Origin: Aestuariivirga litoralis
GTDB lineage: Bacteria; Pseudomonadota; Alphaproteobacteria; Rhizobiales; Aestuariivirgaceae
Assembly (NCBI RefSeq): GCF_015714715.1
Contig: NZ_WAHS01000001.1
Location: 930,001-994,000, forward strand
DNA length: 64,000 nucleotides
Direction: 5' to 3'
The notes beneath the pieces are model-generated. The model saw only the letters and a program-made list of their open reading frames with translations. It made no database searches and had not been told where the DNA came from. Positions 60,674 to 64,000 of the stretch are shown one piece after another. The translations under genes were made by a program, and so were the position numbers. The first letter of the stretch is position 1. Every line of letters begins with the position of its first letter.

Positions 60674-60759
60674 TGGTGGGAGAGGTAGGACTCGAACCTA
60701 CGAAGCCGTAAAGCAGGGGATTTACAGTCCCCCCCCTTTGCCACTCGGGACACTCTCCC
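60674..60759 (-). tRNA. tRNA-Tyr (anticodon GUA)
   Basis: An 86-base class II tRNA with a long variable arm and encoded CCA. The acceptor GGGAGAG pairs with CTCTCCC, the anticodon loop is CTGTAAA (GUA at 60723-60725), and the T arm reads GGTTCGAGTCC. It lies 112 bases from tRNA-Gly, so they may share a transcript. Confidence 0.96.
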
Positions 60760-60844
60760 CCAAGTTCAAGCTTGTGAAACAATTGCAGTTGTTCGCGAAG
60801 CGTGGCGCTGTATGCCGCCCACCCTTCGCAGTGTCAAGCAGGCA

Positions 60845-61345
60845 TCAGTTTTTGTGGTTGAGGGCCGCTTTCAGCGCAGCTTGTGCCTCATCGGGCAGGA
60901 ACAGCGAAGTGTCGCCGCCCATCTTGCCGATCTGCTTGACCAGCGAGGATGAGATCATGCGGGTGGCAGGCGATGCGGCCAGGAACACGGTTTCGACTTC
61001 CGGCGTCAGGGCACCGTTCATCTGGGCCATTTGTACTTCGTAATCAAAATCGGAAGCATCGCGCAGGCCGCGGATGATGACATTGGCCTTTGCTGATTTG
61101 GCGGCCTCGACCGTGAGGCCGGAAAAAGTCACCACGTCGATTTTCAATCCGGCGTGTTCGGCCACCGGCTTTGCCACTGTGCGCACCAGTGCCAAGCGTT
61201 CTTCTGGCGAAAGCAAGCCCTGCTTTGAACCATGAGTGCCGATGCCGATCACCAGCTTGTCCACCAGCCTTGCGGCGCGGGCGATCACATCCAGATGCCC
61301 GAAGGTGATCGGATCAAACGAGCCGGGGTAAAAGCCGGTGCGCAA
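60845..61345 (-). CDS. coaD: Phosphopantetheine adenylyltransferase
   Basis: CoaD joins ATP and 4'-phosphopantetheine to dephospho-CoA, the penultimate step of coenzyme A synthesis. The 166-residue protein has GFYPGSFDPITFGHLDVI with the (H/T)xGH motif, FSGLTVEAAKSAKANVIIRGLRDASDFDYEVQMA, and the C-terminal MISSSLVKQIGKMGGD. The start is TTG at 61345, because the family begins RTGFYPGSFDP directly after it and the preceding in-frame sequence belongs to the LysE frame. The TTG lies one base after the LysE stop, implying coupled translation. Confidence 0.95.
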   Translation of the reverse strand: MRTGFYPGSFDPITFGHLDVIARAARLVDKLVIGIGTHGSKQGLLSPEERLALVRTVAKPVAEHAGLKIDVVTFSGLTVEAAKSAKANVIIRGLRDASDFDYEVQMAQMNGALTPEVETVFLAASPATRMISSSLVKQIGKMGGDTSLFLPDEAQAALKAALNHKN

Positions 61346-61346
61346 G

Positions 61347-61958
61347 TCAGGAGTTCCGCGAGACCATCCAGGCCGCGCCGCCAATGAGGCACGAGCCCGA
61401 GATGATTTCCAGAATACGGATGCGCTTCTGCGAGAGCCACTTGCCGGCGCGGCCCGCGAGGATCGCATAGAGACTGTCACTGAAGCAGGCGATCACCGCG
61501 AAGGTGAGGCCGAGCTGCAACGTTGACCAGGTCACATCAGCGCCTGAAGGAATAAAGGGTGGAATCAGCGCGCCGAACAACACCAACATCTTCGGATTGG
61601 ACATGATGACCACGAAGCCCTGCAACAAGAAGCTGCCATGCGGCCTGGCGCGATCGGTGGCCATGGCCAGATCACCTTTCGAGCGGAACAGCTTGATGCC
61701 GAGCCAGACCAGATAGGCTGCACCGACATAACGCAACACATCAAACCACACGCCCATCATGTGGATGGCGGCAGTGAGGCCCAAAGCTGCAATAGCGAGC
61801 CAGATGATCACGCCGATTTGCGTGCCCAGAACATTCAGCAGCCCGGCGCGGGTGCCATGCTTCAGGCTGTTGGCGATAACGATGGTGACCGTTGGGCCCG
61901 GTACGATAGCCAAGGCGGTGGCGGCGAGGATGAAGGCGAGATAGCTGTTCATTGTCAT
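61347..61958 (-). CDS. LysE-family amino-acid exporter
   Basis: A 203-residue membrane protein with six helices of the LysE/RhtB family, exporters of amino acids or derivatives. It opens with AFILAATALAIVPGPTVTIVIANSLKHGTRAGLLNVLG, where the VPGP segment is the family mark, and continues with GAAYLVWLGIKLF and the SNPKMLVLFGALIPPFIP helix. The substrate is unknown. ATG at 61958 and 61952 are both possible. It precedes coaD with one base between, and follows comEC on the same strand. Confidence 0.9.
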   Translation of the reverse strand: MTMNSYLAFILAATALAIVPGPTVTIVIANSLKHGTRAGLLNVLGTQIGVIIWLAIAALGLTAAIHMMGVWFDVLRYVGAAYLVWLGIKLFRSKGDLAMATDRARPHGSFLLQGFVVIMSNPKMLVLFGALIPPFIPSGADVTWSTLQLGLTFAVIACFSDSLYAILAGRAGKWLSQKRIRILEIISGSCLIGGAAWMVSRNS

Positions 61959-61989
61959 TGATGCATCCTAGCGGGTTTTGTGGTCGTCC

Positions 61990-64000
61990 TCAATTGCGGA
62001 TTGATTTGCGGCTGTCATGGGCCCAGGGCCGCTGCCCCTGCTCTTCCCGCGCCGTGCGGAGTGAATAGCGCCCATTCTTGAAACTGACGGCGTAGGCGCC
62101 GTTGCGCCAGACGTCAAACCGATCAATCACCAGCCGCGCCTTGCATTGGTGGCGCAGCGGAAAATCGGCGATGATGATCTGGGTGTTTGGGCAATAGAGG
62201 CCGTTGCCGGATTTCTCCTGCAGATAGGACACGCTCATGGGCGCGAGAGTGCTGAAGCAATCGCCGGTGTTGCAATCCCACCCTTGGCGCTGCGTGGCCT
62301 GATCGACGCTGGCCGTGTCGCCATTGCCTAGCAACCATTTGGTGGCGACGAATTTGTTGACGTTAGATGCGAGGACATAGTGGTCGTCCTGGTCGAGGAT
62401 GGCGACATTGGCGGTGCGGTCTTCTACCAGAATGACCGGGCGGTCGTGGATCGAGGCGATGCTGAAACCCAGCGCGGCCAAAAGGATTGCGGGCAAGCGC
62501 AAGCCCTTGCCGCCGATAGCGAGGATCGCTGCGGCGAACGCCAACAGCAGGATGCCTGCGACATGCGGCTTGGCCACGAGCACATTTGCGGAGGGCCAGG
62601 ACGCGATCCAATCGGAAACCTGCATGGTGAGCGTGAGGCCGAACTCCATCACTTTGAGCGGATAGTATTCAAAGCCGAATGGCATCAGGATCACCGCGAC
62701 AAGTGCGGGCGGCATGACGAGCAATTCAGTCACTGGCAAGGTCAAGCCGTTGGCGAGAATGCCGTAAGGCGACAGGCGGTCGAAATGATAGGCGGCGGCG
62801 ATGGTCGACGCCGAGCCTGCGATCAAAGTTGTGAGTGCGGCGGCCATTACGGCGCGGCCCGCTTTCGACACTAGACGCATACTGCGCGAGGCATCAGGCA
62901 AGCCCTCGCGGCGCGGGCGCGAGTGCCACCATTCGGCGAGCCCGGCCAGCCCCATGACCGCGAGGAACGACATCTGGAAACTGGCGCCTACGCTTTCCTC
63001 CGGCGTGACCAGCAGAATCAGGATCGCAGCGATGGCGAGGTTGCGCAGCGAGATGGCGCGCCTATCCACCAGAATGGCGCAGAACATCACGGCGATCATC
63101 AAATAGGAACGTTCGGTGGCCGAGCCAGAGTCAGCGAGCAGCGTGTAGATGAGGCCGACAATGAGTGCTGCAACGGCGGCGATTTTCTTGATGGGAAAGC
63201 GCAAGGCCAGGAAGGGAATGAGCGCCAGAAGTGCGCGCACCGCCCAGAAAACTCCGCCCGCCACCATCGACATGTGAAGGCCGGAAATCGAAATGATGTG
63301 GGCGAGGCCGGAGATTTGCAGGCTCTGGTTCATTTCCTGAGGGATGCCGGAGCGTTCACCGGAGACCATTGAATCTGCGAGGTGACCGACGGGCCCGGGG
63401 ATCACGCTGGTGATGCGATCTGAAATGGCGGTGCGTAAAGTGCGGAAGATGCGGCGGTATTCAAACTGCCAAGGCACCGGGCGCATTTCCAGCGATGGTG
63501 CGCCGATCATTCTGCCGCCTGCGCCGATGGATTCGAAATACAGCATGCGCCCATAGTCAAAGCCGCCGGGTTGCACCGGGCGCGGCAGTGGCGAGAGATA
63601 AGCTTCGAAGCTTATGTAATCGCCGATCTGCAGCGCCGCGGCATCCTGCGCATAGACCCGCACGCGCCTGGGCTGTTCGTCTTCGGGAATGCCGGTTTGC
63701 TCCTCTACCGTCACAGTGAGTTGCCGCGCACCCTTGGCCTTGTTTTCGTAGTCGGCCACATAACCACCGATGATCACGCCATTGGTGGAGCCCCGCAGCA
63801 TTGGCGTTGCCACCATGTCGGCACGGAATTTGGTGGCGCAAAACCCAACCAGAACGAGGCCCATCAGGAAGAACAACAGGCTCTTCCGGCGCAGCAAGAG
63901 CAGCAGCATGGCCGCAGTGGCGAAAACGGCATTCAGCGTGGCCGCAGGTTCGGTGGGCAGCGTGAAGTAGATCCAATTGCCTGTGATCAGGAACAGCGGC
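61990..64000 (-). CDS. comEC: ComEC/Rec2-family DNA internalisation protein, 5' end beyond right edge
   Basis: This frame is open from the right edge to 61990 and encodes at least 669 residues of a ComEC-type polytopic membrane protein, the channel that imports single-stranded DNA in competence. An internal Met at 63909 is not the start: the upstream codons continue the hydrophobic N-terminal domain. The OB-fold-like segment (GYVADYENKAKGARQLTVTVEEQTG) and the competence domain with GLAHIISISGLHMSMVAGG and SGERSGIPQEMN are present. The C-terminal soluble part is short (VILVEDRTANVAILDQDDHYVLASN) and lacks the full metallo-beta-lactamase HxHxDH motif in the stretch seen, so the nuclease domain may be degenerate. 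Confidence 0.9.
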   Translation of the reverse strand, partial: PLFLITGNWIYFTLPTEPAATLNAVFATAAMLLLLLRRKSLLFFLMGLVLVGFCATKFRADMVATPMLRGSTNGVIIGGYVADYENKAKGARQLTVTVEEQTGIPEDEQPRRVRVYAQDAAALQIGDYISFEAYLSPLPRPVQPGGFDYGRMLYFESIGAGGRMIGAPSLEMRPVPWQFEYRRIFRTLRTAISDRITSVIPGPVGHLADSMVSGERSGIPQEMNQSLQISGLAHIISISGLHMSMVAGGVFWAVRALLALIPFLALRFPIKKIAAVAALIVGLIYTLLADSGSATERSYLMIAVMFCAILVDRRAISLRNLAIAAILILLVTPEESVGASFQMSFLAVMGLAGLAEWWHSRPRREGLPDASRSMRLVSKAGRAVMAAALTTLIAGSASTIAAAYHFDRLSPYGILANGLTLPVTELLVMPPALVAVILMPFGFEYYPLKVMEFGLTLTMQVSDWIASWPSANVLVAKPHVAGILLLAFAAAILAIGGKGLRLPAILLAALGFSIASIHDRPVILVEDRTANVAILDQDDHYVLASNVNKFVATKWLLGNGDTASVDQATQRQGWDCNTGDCFSTLAPMSVSYLQEKSGNGLYCPNTQIIIADFPLRHQCKARLVIDRFDVWRNGAYAVSFKNGRYSLRTAREEQGQRPWAHDSRKSIRN

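Noticed and set aside
60541-60753. 70-codon frame containing VVPAKAGI over the tRNA region
   Set aside because: It runs through two tRNA genes and a REP-like repeat. The VPAKAGI string is the usual artefact of translating that repeat.

Overview
The window is a gene-dense stretch of an alphaproteobacterial chromosome, most likely from the Hyphomicrobiales (Rhizobiales). Support for this comes from family content and gene order: a dapA-smpB-folK run beside a divergent soluble lytic transglycosylase gene, a DUF2852 protein, the ATP12 F1-ATPase assembly chaperone overlapping a pseudouridine synthase and crcB, a TrmFO-type tRNA methyltransferase, a CbpA/CbpM pair, and a lone tuf copy just upstream of tRNA-Trp-secE-nusG-rplKA-rplJL-rpoBC. 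I see no insertion sequence, integrase, prophage or CRISPR array. The base composition is fairly GC-rich, with a few visibly AT-richer genes (the first TPR-sulfotransferase and the YfhO-like membrane protein gene).

Layout. 1-2.4 kb, minus strand: the start of an L,D-transpeptidase gene, folK, smpB, dapA. 2.5-4.7 kb, plus strand: lytic transglycosylase ending in a bidirectional terminator. 4.7-7.2 kb, minus strand: an envelope operon of a BON/Ig-repeat/OmpA protein, a 40-residue membrane peptide and a membrane-anchored helix-hairpin-helix protein. 7.6-14.9 kb, plus strand: a porin with its own terminator, three tandem TPR-sulfotransferase paralogues and a trypsin-like lipoprotein. 14.9-24 kb: metabolic and accessory genes (quinone oxidoreductase, aminotransferase, DUF2852, ilvD, an FTR1/cupredoxin iron-uptake pair, a secreted EEP-family hydrolase, CbpA/CbpM, tRNA-Lys, an SH3-domain protein). 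24.2-26 kb: rpsB-tsf. 26.2-30.5 kb: an overlapping cupin/DUF2339/O-methyltransferase operon. 30.6-43.4 kb: lipB, gst, an unrecognised exported protein, rimO, an SPFH protein, atp12-rluC/D-crcB-corA, trmFO, an ABC exporter, a TauE/SafE permease and an ACT-domain protein. 43.4-59 kb: the rpoC-rpoB-rplL-rplJ-rplA-rplK-nusG-secE-tRNA-Trp block read leftward, then a YfhO-like membrane protein gene and tuf. 59-64 kb: a glycosyltransferase-like gene, a small exported protein, tRNA-Gly, tRNA-Tyr, coaD, a LysE exporter and comEC, which runs off the right edge.

Most of the window is housekeeping. The parts that deserve attention are the three tandem TPR-sulfotransferases with the downstream lipoprotein protease, the Ig-repeat OmpA operon with a tiny overlooked gene, the translationally coupled cupin/DUF2339/O-methyltransferase trio, a likely iron-responsive operator in front of the FTR1 pair, a pair of matching GCAA-loop hairpins in the rplK and rplJ leaders, and an AT-richer membrane protein gene lodged between tuf and tRNA-Trp. 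No feature is strong enough to be called a new system outright. The sulfotransferase cluster is the best candidate.
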